A stretch of 64,000 nucleotides of DNA from an uncultured Candidatus Neoarthromitus sp. (GTDB taxonomy: Bacteria; Bacillota; Clostridia; Clostridiales; Clostridiaceae): positions 37,552-101,551 of the forward strand of contig CALADQ010000010.1 in assembly GCA_937890765.1 (NCBI GenBank), in the 5' to 3' direction. A model generated the notes under the pieces. The model was not told the origin of the DNA and ran no database searches. It saw only the letters and a list, made by a program, of their open reading frames with translations. The position numbers were made by a program, and so were the translations under genes. Shown one piece after another: positions 43,275-51,422 of this stretch; position 1 is the first letter of the stretch, and every line of letters begins with the position of its first letter.

Positions 43275-43682
43275 TTGAAAACAGTTAGAGATTTGTTAGA
43301 TCATATAAGATTTTCAGATTTGGAAATAAAGAGCTTAATGGCATTAAGAGATAGATTAGGGGCGAGGGCTCTAGCTATAAATTCAAGCCTTTCTGAGAGG
43401 GTTAGTGGCAGCAAGAATTTAGATGGTATGTATAGTATTGTAGATGATTATGTTGAATTAGAAAAGGTAATAGATGAAAAGTTAAAAATACTTACAGATG
43501 CTAAAAAAATAGCTCTCAATAATATAAATAGATTAAATAACCCATTACAAAGAGTAATATTAATTGAGCGTTATTTTAACGGTGAATCATGGAAATCAAT
43601 ATCTATAATAATTGGTAGAAGTGAAAAATGGGCTAAACAGACCCATGACAAAGCAATTAAATTGTGTGAGATTAATGGATAA
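43275..43682 (+). CDS. Sigma-like phage transcription activator (DUF1492/ArpU type)
   Basis: A 135-residue protein. The N-terminal part is helical (KTVRDLLDHIRFSDLEIKSL), and the C-terminal part (INRLNNPLQRVILIERYFNGESWKSISIIIGRSEKWAKQTHDKAIKL) is a sigma-70 region 4-like HTH. Proteins of this kind end the early region and switch on late genes in Firmicute phages. AAGGAG is 8 bases before TTG at 43275, which I prefer to the GTG at 43266. It lies before the packaging genes as expected. Confidence 0.75.
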   Translation: MKTVRDLLDHIRFSDLEIKSLMALRDRLGARALAINSSLSERVSGSKNLDGMYSIVDDYVELEKVIDEKLKILTDAKKIALNNINRLNNPLQRVILIERYFNGESWKSISIIIGRSEKWAKQTHDKAIKLCEING

Positions 43683-43740
43683 TTTTTTAAAATATATAGT
43701 TGATTTTAATTACTATAATTTAGAAAGGTTGATTACTAAT

Positions 43741-44085
43741 ATGAAAAGAGATGTAGATCATTATTTATCTAAAGGTATGGATAAACCGACAGCTGAATAC
43801 TTTGCATCTGGAATAAAGAATGTAGTTTCCGTTAAATCTAACTCAGATTTTACTTTAACTCTTGAATATGATAACGGACAAGTAAGGATATTTGATTGTA
43901 AACACTTATTAAATAAAGGGACTGTATTTGAACCATTTTTGGATTATGAAAACTTTAAAAGAGTGTACGTTTCTGAAGATGGTCGTAGAGTTTGTTGGTA
44001 TATAGATCCAAATATTAATAGTGATAATGTAGTTGATCTTTGCGCTGATTCGGTTTATATCAAAAGTATTCCGATGAAAGATTAA
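43741..44085 (+). CDS. DUF2442 protein
   Basis: A 114-residue protein starting MKRDVDHYLSKGMDKPTAEYF. The segment VSVKSNSDFTLTLEYDNGQVRIFDCKHLLNKGTVFEPFLD is the DUF2442 core, a small domain common in phages and next to BrnT-like or DUF4160 toxin genes. The upstream frame is open to 43612 but overlaps the activator gene; ATG at 43741 with AGAAAGG fits family starts. Its function is unknown; it may be an accessory of the neighbouring BrnT/BrnA pair. Confidence 0.7.
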   Translation: MKRDVDHYLSKGMDKPTAEYFASGIKNVVSVKSNSDFTLTLEYDNGQVRIFDCKHLLNKGTVFEPFLDYENFKRVYVSEDGRRVCWYIDPNINSDNVVDLCADSVYIKSIPMKD

Positions 44086-44107
44086 AAGACCTTTAAAAGG
44101 TCTTTTT
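44084..44107. terminator. Bidirectional terminator between DUF2442 gene and brnA
   Basis: AAAAGACCTT (44084-44093) pairs with AAGGTCTTTT (44097-44106) with a very short loop, followed by T on the plus strand and preceded by A (T on the minus strand). It lies between converging genes and can end both. Confidence 0.85.
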
Positions 44108-44108
44108 A

Positions 44109-44318
44109 TTATTTCCACGATATTTGTAACTGTTTTTTATTAACTGCACAGTCATTTAAATATAAGTTAATAAGTGTTTGATACGGAATTCCAGAATTAT
44201 CAGATTGAGTTTTGAAATAGTCTATTGTATCTGTATCTATGTTTATGGTGATTTGCTTCTTTAATTTTTTAGCGTAAGGATTTTTAGTAGCATTACTAAA
44301 ATCATATTCTGATTTCAT
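44109..44318 (-). CDS. brnA: BrnA-family antitoxin
   Basis: A 69-residue RHH protein: DFSNATKNPYAKKLKKQITINIDTDTIDYFKTQSDNSGIPYQTLINLYLNDC has the beta strand KQITINID and two helices of BrnA/CopG antitoxins. It binds BrnT and represses their operon in characterised systems. It is the second gene of the leftward pair, starting 3 bases after brnT ends, with GGAGG of its own. Confidence 0.87.
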   Translation of the reverse strand: MKSEYDFSNATKNPYAKKLKKQITINIDTDTIDYFKTQSDNSGIPYQTLINLYLNDCAVNKKQLQISWK

Positions 44319-44321
44319 TTT

Positions 44322-44612
44322 TTACCTCCAATTTAAATATTGATTAGTTTCAGTTTTTGTTGCTTTACGTGCAGATATAATTCTTATTACAGTTTCAGAA
44401 GCTCTATAACAATGACACACTACAAGTATATTAGCCATCTTACTTAAACCTAAAATAATAAATCTTTCCTCCTCTTTTGAATGTTCAGGATCTTCTATTA
44501 ATAGCGCCTCGTCATCATAGAATACTGTTTTAGCTTCATCAAACGATATTTTATGTTTCTTTTTATTTAGCTCATTTTTATTTTCATCCCATTCAAAAAT
44601 TAAATCATTCAT
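44322..44612 (-). CDS. brnT: BrnT-family ribonuclease toxin
   Basis: A 96-residue BrnT toxin, a RelE-like RNase that cuts mRNA and arrests growth until neutralised by BrnA. The family pattern is clear: FEWDENKNELNKKKHKISFDEAKTVFYD, then EERFIILGLSKMANILVVCHCYR (near 47-69) and IRIISARKATKTE (near 76-88) with the conserved RIISARKA. It lies on the opposite strand between early and late phage operons, the position of a cargo cassette. No Shine-Dalgarno sequence is seen before the ATG; a promoter lies so close that the mRNA may be leaderless. Confidence 0.88.
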   Translation of the reverse strand: MNDLIFEWDENKNELNKKKHKISFDEAKTVFYDDEALLIEDPEHSKEEERFIILGLSKMANILVVCHCYRASETVIRIISARKATKTETNQYLNWR

Positions 44613-44618
44613 AATTAC

Positions 44619-44647
44619 ATTATAATTATAATTTAATTATATAACAA
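44619..44647 (-). promoter_or_regulatory. Candidate brnT promoter
   Basis: On the minus strand TTGTTA (44642-44647) and TATAAT (44619-44624) are 17 bases apart. The -10 box ends 7 bases before the brnT ATG, so transcription would start at or next to the start codon. The region is very AT-rich, so other -10 boxes are possible (for example 44625-44630). Confidence 0.45.
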
Positions 44648-44655
44648 TTATATTT

Positions 44656-44709
44656 TTCCCAAAACTTCCGTAAAGTTCCTAAAATTTCCGTAAAATTCCC
44701 ATTTCTACC
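44656..44709. repeat. 10-bp phased TTCC repeats between brnT and terS
   Basis: TTCC occurs at 44656, 44666, 44676, 44686 and 44696, each exactly 10 bases apart, with a near copy TACC at 44706. Four units read as decamers of the form AAAANTTCCG. The array sits between the divergent brnTA and terminase genes, upstream of the brnT -35 box. It is probably an operator read on one face of the helix, perhaps by BrnA or by the late activator. Confidence 0.6.
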
Positions 44710-44761
44710 GTGTCAATCTGTGCAATAATATAAACTGTAAAAATGCGAGGAGGTGAGATAT

Positions 44762-45184
44762 ATGACGGTTAAACAGAAAAGATTTATAGAGGAGTATTTG
44801 ATTGATTTAAATGGTACTCAAGCAGCTATTAGAGCAGGATACTCTAAAAAAACAGCTCATGCTATTGCAACTGAAAACCTTAGTAAACCTATAATTAAAG
44901 CTGCGATTGAAGAACATTTGAAAAAATTAGATAGCCAAAAAACTGCTGAACTTAAAGAAATTATGGAATATCTCACATCCGTGTTACGTGGCGAATCAAC
45001 CTCAGAGGTTGTAGTAGTTGAGGGTATAGGAGAAGGATGCTCCGAAGCTAAAATTGTTAAAAAACATCCAGACGAAAAAGAACGGTTGAAAGCAGCAGAA
45101 TTGTTAGGTAAGCGATATGGTATGTTTGACAATAAAATACAAGTTGAAGGTGTTATACCGGTTGTTATTAAGGAGGATTTGTAA
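44762..45184 (+). CDS. terS: Terminase small subunit
   Basis: A 140-residue terminase small subunit of the XtmA type: LTVKQKRFIEEYLIDLNGTQAAIRAGYSKKTAHAIATENLSKP is the conserved DNA-binding region, followed by a coiled helical part. It recognises the pac site and regulates the large subunit. AGGAGG is 8 bases before the ATG at 44762; the frame extends only to a GTG at 44753. First gene of the late operon. Confidence 0.94.
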   Translation: MTVKQKRFIEEYLIDLNGTQAAIRAGYSKKTAHAIATENLSKPIIKAAIEEHLKKLDSQKTAELKEIMEYLTSVLRGESTSEVVVVEGIGEGCSEAKIVKKHPDEKERLKAAELLGKRYGMFDNKIQVEGVIPVVIKEDL

Positions 45185-45185
45185 T

Positions 45186-45443
45186 ATGGGTCTGTTATAC
45201 TCAAAATCAAAAGATGATAATACAATTAATCCTGAGCATTATTTAGGTGCTATTGAGACGATTGATTATATAAGAGATAAGCTTACAGATGAGCAATATC
45301 TTGGTTATTTACTTGCTAATGTTTTAAAGTATGTAAGTCGATACAACAAACATAATACTGAGTTAGATGACCTTAAGAAAGCTTATACATATTTAGGTTG
45401 GGCTGTGGAGTTTAAAGCGAATGAAGGAAATTCGGCTGAGTGA
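45186..45443 (+). CDS. DUF3310 protein
   Basis: An 85-residue protein with the DUF3310 core: INPEHYLGAIETIDYIRDKLTDEQYLGYLLANVLKYVSRYNKH...DDLKKAYTYLGWAVEF. These small phage proteins are sometimes annotated as nucleotide kinases without proof. AAGGAGG precedes the ATG at 45186, one base after terS ends; its end overlaps terL by 23 bases. An unusual position between the two terminase genes. Confidence 0.85.
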   Translation: MGLLYSKSKDDNTINPEHYLGAIETIDYIRDKLTDEQYLGYLLANVLKYVSRYNKHNTELDDLKKAYTYLGWAVEFKANEGNSAE

Positions 45444-46668
45444 GATTGTTGGACAGGGTTATAAAGATTTTTGGGGTTTTAAAGGTAGATACAGAGTTGT
45501 TAAAGGTAGTAGAGCTAGTAAGAAATCTAAAACAACAGCGTTATGGTATATAGCAAACCTCATTAAATACAAAGACGCTAATTTACTTGTTGTACGTAAA
45601 ACCTTTAGAACATTAAAGGATTCGTGTTTTACTGAGTTAAAATGGGCAATCAACAGATTACAAGTACAAGATTACTTTGATATCCGTGAAAGTCCGTTAG
45701 AAATTACATATAAACCTACTAAACAAAAGATTTACTTTAGAGGATTAGATGATCCATTTAAGGTTACATCAATAACAGTAGAAAGTGGTTATTTATGCTG
45801 GTTGTGGATTGAGGAAGCATATGAAATAAATAAAGAAGATGATTTTAACGTACTTGATGAATCAATCAGGGGGAGCTTAGAAGGCTCTCCCTTTTTATTT
45901 AAACAGGTAACACTTACATTCAACCCTTGGAACGAAAGACATTGGATGAAGAAAAGATTTTTTGATACTAAAGATGTTGATGTTTTAGCTATGACAACTA
46001 ATTATTTGTGTAATGAATGGTTGGATGCATCAGATTTGCGAGTGTTTGAAATGATGAAGAAAAACAATCCGCGGAGATATAAAGTAGCTGGATTGGGTGA
46101 GTGGGGTATAGTTGATGGACTTGTATATGAAAACTTTGAAGAATCTAATTTTGATATTAGAGAGATATTAAACAAACCTAATATTGAATCTGCTTTTGGT
46201 CTTGACTTTGGATATACCAATGACCCATCAGCGCTGTTTTGTGGATTGATTGATAAAGACAATAAAGTTATCTATGTATTTGATGAGTTGTATAAAAAGG
46301 GTATGAGCAACGAACAGATTTTCAAGGAAATAAGCAATATGGGATATTCAAAAGAAAAGATAATAGCAGATTCCGCAGAGCCTAAATCCATAAGCAGGTT
46401 GAGGGAGTTAGGTTTGTATCGAACGAGAGCAGCAAGAAAAGGACGAGATAGTGTAAACAACGGTATAGATTACATACAAGGATTTAAAATCTTAATACAT
46501 CCTAAATGCGTAAACTTCTTAACAGAAATTAGTAACTATACTTGGGATGTTGATAAAAAGACAGGTCAAAAGATAAACGTACCAATAGATGATTTTAACC
46601 ATTTAATGGATGCCATGAGATATGCCTTAGAGGGATTTTCTAGAGGTAGTATTTATAGTTTTGATTAA
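45421..46668 (+). CDS. terL: Terminase large subunit, PBSX family
   Basis: The 415-residue packaging motor. ATPase: VVKGSRASKKSKTTAL (Walker A-like near 26-41), LCWLWIEEAYEI (Walker B near 126), and coupling motif VTLTFNPWNERHW (near 162). Nuclease: GLDFGYTNDPSALFCG (near 260-275), IADSAEPKSI (near 315) and DDFNHLMDAMRYAL (near 392), the three acidic patches. This is of the XtmB/Terminase_3 group. The start overlaps DUF3310. Confidence 0.97.
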   Translation: MKEIRLSEIVGQGYKDFWGFKGRYRVVKGSRASKKSKTTALWYIANLIKYKDANLLVVRKTFRTLKDSCFTELKWAINRLQVQDYFDIRESPLEITYKPTKQKIYFRGLDDPFKVTSITVESGYLCWLWIEEAYEINKEDDFNVLDESIRGSLEGSPFLFKQVTLTFNPWNERHWMKKRFFDTKDVDVLAMTTNYLCNEWLDASDLRVFEMMKKNNPRRYKVAGLGEWGIVDGLVYENFEESNFDIREILNKPNIESAFGLDFGYTNDPSALFCGLIDKDNKVIYVFDELYKKGMSNEQIFKEISNMGYSKEKIIADSAEPKSISRLRELGLYRTRAARKGRDSVNNGIDYIQGFKILIHPKCVNFLTEISNYTWDVDKKTGQKINVPIDDFNHLMDAMRYALEGFSRGSIYSFD

Positions 46669-46677
46669 TTAAGGGAG

Positions 46678-48087
46678 GTGAGGAGTATTAACCTAAGAAA
46701 TATCAATTTTTTAGTGAGCGAGATTACTAAGTTTAAATTTTCACATAGACGTAGAGTTATGCTAGATGGAGAGCGTTATTACTTAGGATTACATGATATA
46801 TTAAAAAGGACGAGAACAGTTATAGGGGAAAATGGAGAATTGACAACAGTTGAAAATTTACCTAACAACAGAATTGTAGACAACCAATATAAGAAAATGG
46901 TTAATCAGAAGGTTGATTACCTTTTTGCTAAACCTATAACTATCGAATGTGAGGATAAAAATTACTTAAATCTTTTAAAAGGTATACTAGGTAAAAAGTT
47001 TCAGAGACTTATTAAGATAGTTGCTGAGGACTCCCTTAATTGTGGAATTGGGTTTGTATTTGTTTATTATGATGAGCAAGGCGAGTTAAGTTTTAAGAGG
47101 TTTAGACCCTTTGAGGTTATACCTCATTGGGCTGATACTGAACATACAGAATTGGAGTATTTGATTAGATTTTTTAACGTGGAAGTCTTTAAAAACGGAA
47201 ACTATGAAACAGTAGAAAAGGTAGAAGTGTACTCGAACCTCGGAATTGATTATTACGAGCATGTGGGAGGAACTTTAAAACCCGTTGAACCTTATCATCA
47301 AAATTATTTTACAAAAATTGTAGATGGTAAAGAAAGTACATATAACTGGGATTACATACCTGTTATAGCCTTCAAATATAATCAGAAAGAAGTACCACTA
47401 ATCAGAATGGTTAAGTCGTTGCAGGATGGTTTAAACCTCATAGAATCTAATTTTCAAAATCAAATGGAAGAGGATTCGAGGAATACGATTTTAGTTATTA
47501 AAAATTACGATGGTGAAAACCTAGCTGACTTTAGGAGAAATTTAGCTACATACGGAGCTATTAAAGTTAGAACAGAAACAGGTGCAGATGGTGGGGTTGA
47601 GGCTTTACAGGTTGAAGTTAGTTCCGAGAATTACAAAACAATCTTGGAGTTGTTTAAAAAAGCTATTATAGAAAACTGTATGGGTTATGATGCGAAGGAT
47701 GACAGGTTGTCTGGTACTCCAAACCAAATGAATATACTTTCTATGTATTCTGATATTGATTTAGATGCAAATTCAATGGAAACTGAGTTTCAGGCGGCTT
47801 TAGAAGAGTTGCTATGGTTTGTCGATATACATTTTAATATCAAAGGTTTGGGAGATTTTGAAGATGTAGATGTCGAAGTAATTTTTAACAGAGATATCTT
47901 AATTTCCGAGAGTGAAGTAATAGATAATTGTGTTAAGTCTATGGGGCTTCTATCTAATGAAACAATTATATCTTTACATCCTTGGGTTAAAGATGTAGGA
48001 GTTGAGTTAAAAAGACTCGAAGAACAAAAAGCAAAAGAATTAGATACTTACGGATTTGGACAAGATGAACAAGTATTGGCAGAATAG
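46678..48087 (+). CDS. Portal protein (SPP1 gp6-like)
   Basis: A 469-residue portal protein: forms the dodecameric ring for DNA entry. Patterns include YYLGLHDILKRTRT near 36, NNRIVDNQYKKMVNQKVDYLFAKP near 61-85 and SLNCGIGFVFVYYDEQGEL near 119-137, typical of the Phage_prot_Gp6 family. The GTG at 46678 directly adjoins the AAGGGAGG site, so the exact start is unsure; an ATT or the GTG at 46714 are alternatives. It overlaps the minor head gene by about 20 bases. Confidence 0.93.
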   Translation: MRSINLRNINFLVSEITKFKFSHRRRVMLDGERYYLGLHDILKRTRTVIGENGELTTVENLPNNRIVDNQYKKMVNQKVDYLFAKPITIECEDKNYLNLLKGILGKKFQRLIKIVAEDSLNCGIGFVFVYYDEQGELSFKRFRPFEVIPHWADTEHTELEYLIRFFNVEVFKNGNYETVEKVEVYSNLGIDYYEHVGGTLKPVEPYHQNYFTKIVDGKESTYNWDYIPVIAFKYNQKEVPLIRMVKSLQDGLNLIESNFQNQMEEDSRNTILVIKNYDGENLADFRRNLATYGAIKVRTETGADGGVEALQVEVSSENYKTILELFKKAIIENCMGYDAKDDRLSGTPNQMNILSMYSDIDLDANSMETEFQAALEELLWFVDIHFNIKGLGDFEDVDVEVIFNRDILISESEVIDNCVKSMGLLSNETIISLHPWVKDVGVELKRLEEQKAKELDTYGFGQDEQVLAE

Positions 48088-49654
48088 ATTTAATGAGTTG
48101 GAAAAAGCTTCACTTAAAAAAGGTATTGAAACGTATAAACAAATAGAGAATGCATTCACCAAAGCACAAATGGAGATTGAGAAAGAAATTGAAGCTTGGT
48201 ATGGCAGATTTGCAAAAAATAATGCAGTTGATATGAATGAAGCTAAAAGGTTACTGAACTCCAAAGAACTTAAAGAGTTTAAATGGGATGTCAAAGAATA
48301 CATAGAAAAAGGACGAGAAAATGCTTTAAATCAAAAATGGAACAAACAACTTGAAAATGCCTCAGCTAGATTTCATATTAATCGATTAGAAGCTTTGAAA
48401 ATCAGGATACAACAATCTGCAGAAGTTGCTTTCGGAAATCAGTTAGATGAGATTGATGATATGGCTAGGAGTGTTTTTTCTGAGAATTACTACCGTAGCA
48501 TTTTTGAGGTACAAAAAGGTTTTAATATTGGTTTTAAAATAGTAGAAATAGATGATAGATTACTTAATAAGATAATCTCTAAACCTTGGGCTTTAGATGG
48601 TAAGAATTTTTCTGATAGAATTTGGAGTAACAAAGATAAATTAGTTAATGAACTACATAACGAATTAACGCAGAATGTACTTTTAGGCAACCCTCCTAAA
48701 GATATGATAAATAAAATATCCTCAAAATTTAATACGAGTAAATCTAACGCTAGTCGGTTAGTTATGACCGAGCTAGCGTTTTTTCATACCGCCTCGGAAA
48801 TGGAAGCATTTAAAGAGTTAGATGTTGAACAATATGAAGTTACAGCTGTATTAGATTCTAAGACTTCGGCTATTTGTCAAGATTTTGACGGTAAGATATT
48901 TGATTTAAAGGATTTACAAATAGGAGTTAATGCACCTCCGTTTCATCCTCGTTGTAGGTCGGTTATTGTACCTTATTACGATGATTTTGGTATTGGAGAA
49001 CGTGCTGCTAGAGATGAAAATGGTAAGACTTATTATGTACCGGTTGATATGAAATACAAAGAATGGAAAGAATCATTTGTAGTACCGAAAGAAGAACTAA
49101 ATTTTGTAAAGAAAGAAGTACTTGAGAAGGTATATAAAGTACTTACTAGTGTAGATGTAGGTAAGTACCAAGAGTTAAGCAATTTGTGTTATAATAGACT
49201 TACAGATGATGAGAAAATGGCTCTAGATTATTATACTGATGATGGGTATTCGTATATAAATGATGCACTCAAAGAAGAAAGTATATATGATGGGGTTATA
49301 AATGATATTGAGTGTATAGATAGTGCTATGGAAAGATTTGAATTACCAGAGGATATTGTAGTTTATCGAGGAACTAGTATGGATGAATATAATGATATCG
49401 AAGTGGGCAGTTTGTTTCCAGGGAAAATGTATTACAGTACATCTCTTTTTGAATATGTATCTGAAGACTTTATGAACGCTAGAGATAATCCAGTTATGCT
49501 AGAGATAAGAGTGCCTAAAGGCACTAAATCGCTTTATATAGGTGCTAACAGTTATGTAGGTGATGAAGCAGAATTATTGCTCAGTAGACATTTGAAATAC
49601 AGGGTTTTAAAAATAGAGCCTGGAAGATTATTTTTAGAAGTGGAGGAATATTGA
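48065..49654 (+). CDS. Minor head protein fused to a mono-ADP-ribosyltransferase
   Basis: A 529-residue fusion. Residues about 1-310 are an SPP1 gp7/Mu F-like head morphogenesis protein with the conserved end AVLDSKTSAICQDFDGKIF and APPFHPRCRSVIVPYYDD. Residues about 370-529 carry the R-S-E marks of an ADP-ribosyltransferase of the VIP2/C3 exoenzyme type: Arg in VVYRGTS (near 433), STS in MYYSTSLF (near 458) and ExE in YVGDEAELLLSR (near 500). ExE predicts an arginine-modifying enzyme. It may modify a host protein after being packaged in the capsid. ATG at 48065 is chosen; TTG at 48056 is possible. The next gene is 2 bases away. Confidence 0.88.
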   Translation: MNKYWQNRFNELEKASLKKGIETYKQIENAFTKAQMEIEKEIEAWYGRFAKNNAVDMNEAKRLLNSKELKEFKWDVKEYIEKGRENALNQKWNKQLENASARFHINRLEALKIRIQQSAEVAFGNQLDEIDDMARSVFSENYYRSIFEVQKGFNIGFKIVEIDDRLLNKIISKPWALDGKNFSDRIWSNKDKLVNELHNELTQNVLLGNPPKDMINKISSKFNTSKSNASRLVMTELAFFHTASEMEAFKELDVEQYEVTAVLDSKTSAICQDFDGKIFDLKDLQIGVNAPPFHPRCRSVIVPYYDDFGIGERAARDENGKTYYVPVDMKYKEWKESFVVPKEELNFVKKEVLEKVYKVLTSVDVGKYQELSNLCYNRLTDDEKMALDYYTDDGYSYINDALKEESIYDGVINDIECIDSAMERFELPEDIVVYRGTSMDEYNDIEVGSLFPGKMYYSTSLFEYVSEDFMNARDNPVMLEIRVPKGTKSLYIGANSYVGDEAELLLSRHLKYRVLKIEPGRLFLEVEEY

Positions 49655-49655
49655 A

Positions 49656-49880
49656 TTGGCAAAGGAATTGTACGATTATCATGAATATAGAGAGAAGTTT
49701 AGGAAAGAAGGTAGATACTGGAAAGATTTAACTGAAAAAGAAAAGGAATTAATGAGAGAAGCTTATAAAAAAAGATTTGGTAGAGAAATGCAAGAACCTA
49801 GAACTCTTGTTGAACGTTGGTTGTATGAAGCTGATAGACATCCTCTTAAAATAACCGAAAAACCTAATAAACAGGAGTAG
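49656..49880 (+). CDS. Small charged helical protein after the ART fusion
   Basis: A 74-residue, highly charged protein (ELYDYHEYREKFRKEGRYWK, LTEKEKELMREAYKKRFGREM) with no recognised domain. TTG start with GTGGAGGA upstream, 2 bases after the fusion gene. Position directly behind an ADP-ribosyltransferase makes an immunity or chaperone role worth testing, but nothing in the sequence proves it. Confidence 0.55.
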   Translation: MAKELYDYHEYREKFRKEGRYWKDLTEKEKELMREAYKKRFGREMQEPRTLVERWLYEADRHPLKITEKPNKQE

Positions 49881-49884
49881 AAGT

Positions 49885-50226
49885 ATGGCAAAAGATGATT
49901 ATTATGTAATAGCTTATAAGCTTTTATCTTATTTGTATGCTTGCTTGAAAAATAGCGACCCTATTGATATTGAAAGTTTAAGATTTGTTATAAAAGTAGA
50001 TATTAAGGATGATTATTGGGATTATGTGGTTAAAAATCTAGTTGATGACGACTATTTAACGGGTGTGGATTTAATTCCAGTACTAGGCAAAAGAGAACCC
50101 CGTGTTAGAATTAATCCTAATATTAAGATAACACCTAAAGGTATTGATTTTTTAAATAACAATTCTGCAATTAATAAAGCTAAAGAATTCTTAAAAGAAA
50201 TTAAGGAGTTTTTACCTTGGGTATAA
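49885..50226 (+). CDS. YjcQ-family winged-helix protein
   Basis: A 113-residue YjcQ-like protein: YYVIAYKLLSYLYACLKNSDPID, WDYVVKNLVDDDYLTGVDLIPVLG and ITPKGIDFLNNNSAINKAKEFLK form a winged helix with C-terminal helix. YjcQ proteins occur in many Firmicute phages; the function is not known. It begins 4 bases after the previous gene. Confidence 0.75.
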   Translation: MAKDDYYVIAYKLLSYLYACLKNSDPIDIESLRFVIKVDIKDDYWDYVVKNLVDDDYLTGVDLIPVLGKREPRVRINPNIKITPKGIDFLNNNSAINKAKEFLKEIKEFLPWV

Positions 50227-50313
50227 GTATGTATAAATTTAAAAAATTTTATAGAAAACTAAGAAAAAATTTGAAAATTTGATTACGTATGAGTATATTT
50301 TTACGCTCTGCGG

Positions 50314-50322
50314 TGATATAAT
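50314..50322 (+). promoter_or_regulatory. Extended -10 promoter of the Panacea/MazF-like pair
   Basis: TGATATAAT is a perfect extended -10 element (TGn then TATAAT) 37 bases before the start codon of the antitoxin-like gene. The -35 region is weak, as is usual for extended -10 promoters. It gives the toxin-antitoxin pair its own transcription inside the late operon. Confidence 0.55.
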
Positions 50323-50358
50323 TCATATAATAGTTATTTAAAAAGAAGGAGGTTTGTT

Positions 50359-51036
50359 ATGAGAAGCGTTATGGAGTATGTAAAGTATTTTATGCAGAAT
50401 GCTACTGGGTTAGATAATACTCTTGACGGTAATATGAAACTTCAAAAACTATTGATGTTTTCAAATTTAATTAATATAGCGTTAAATGATGAACCTTTAT
50501 TTTGTGAAACAATGCGGGCATTTAAGAACGGATGTGTAATAGAAGCTGCACGTTTAAATTACCGTGAGTGTTATCAATCTTTAAAAGAAGATAGTAAGAA
50601 ATTTAAACCCAATTTTTCAGATTCTGAAATTGAAGTTTTAGATATGACTTTGGGCATATTTGATAAACTATCAGCAAAAGAATTATCATGTTTGAATCAT
50701 GAATTTAAGTTTTGGGAAAATGCTTACAAAAGATATGAGGATACCAAGGATATTTGGGATTCAAATATAAGTGAAGCTGAAATAAAAAATGAGATCCATG
50801 TAATAAAATCTATTATAGATTGTTACAAGAATAGAGATAATAGTATGCTTGTAGAGAGAGTTAATAATATTGATTTTTATTACGATCCTGAGAATTTAGA
50901 TATAAATGGATATATTTTTGTATTTGGAGAAGAAGTTAGTATTTTAGATGAACTTTATGAGTTTTCTTTGTCCGAAGAGGCTGAAGATAATTGCTATACT
51001 ATTTATTTAGATGAAGGGGAGCTTGTTATATTTTGA
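50359..51036 (+). CDS. Panacea-domain (SocA/GepA-like) antitoxin candidate
   Basis: A 225-residue protein. Residues about 25-70 (MKLQKLLMFSNLINIALNDEPLFCETMRAFKNGCVIE) show the Panacea (DUF4065/SocA) core KLQKLL...Y/S...L...A...GPV-like pattern. Panacea proteins neutralise many unrelated toxins by direct binding. AAGGAGG precedes the ATG. The following MazF-like gene overlaps by 4 bases, the normal order antitoxin-toxin. The C-terminal third is acidic (LDELYEFSLSEEAEDNC) and could bind the basic toxin. Confidence 0.72.
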   Translation: MRSVMEYVKYFMQNATGLDNTLDGNMKLQKLLMFSNLINIALNDEPLFCETMRAFKNGCVIEAARLNYRECYQSLKEDSKKFKPNFSDSEIEVLDMTLGIFDKLSAKELSCLNHEFKFWENAYKRYEDTKDIWDSNISEAEIKNEIHVIKSIIDCYKNRDNSMLVERVNNIDFYYDPENLDINGYIFVFGEEVSILDELYEFSLSEEAEDNCYTIYLDEGELVIF

Positions 51037-51422
51037 ATTTTAAAATTGGTCAAGGTATTTTAGTCAAAATACCATATAAAGATGGTGTTGGAACTCCCAA
51101 AAATAGATCTTATTTGATAGTCGATATTGATTACGGTAAGTGTAAAATAAAAATATTAAATGTGTCGACAGTACAAGGTAAAGAGACTAAGTTGGTTCGT
51201 TATAGGACTAATATTAAATTAATTAAGTATAATCCTCCGTTTATAAGAGAAAGTTTTGTTAAAATAGACTCTTCTCAGGAGGTTGATTTTGGACAAGCTG
51301 AAAAATTTAGAATTTTATGTGATGGTAAAGTCTTAGCTAAAGATGAATTAGGTGAAATATTATCAAAACTAGAGCAATATGAATTGGAACAAGCTTATAT
51401 TGATTTAGGTATTCATTTTTAA
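51033..51422 (+). CDS. MazF/PemK-like toxin candidate
   Basis: A 129-residue protein with a PemK/MazF-type SH3-like barrel: FKIGQGILVKIPYKDGVGTPKNRSYLIVDID fits the conserved GDIVLVxxPxxxGxEQxKxRPxLVV plan in diverged form. C-terminal helix KDELGEILSKLEQYELEQAY. MazF-like toxins cut RNA. TTG start with AGGGGAG upstream overlaps the antitoxin stop. A strong terminator follows. Confidence 0.6.
   Translation: MNFKIGQGILVKIPYKDGVGTPKNRSYLIVDIDYGKCKIKILNVSTVQGKETKLVRYRTNIKLIKYNPPFIRESFVKIDSSQEVDFGQAEKFRILCDGKVLAKDELGEILSKLEQYELEQAYIDLGIHF

Noticed and set aside
43612..43740. N-terminal extension of the DUF2442 frame
   Set aside because: It overlaps the sigma-like activator gene; the conserved protein begins at MKRDVDHY, position 43741.
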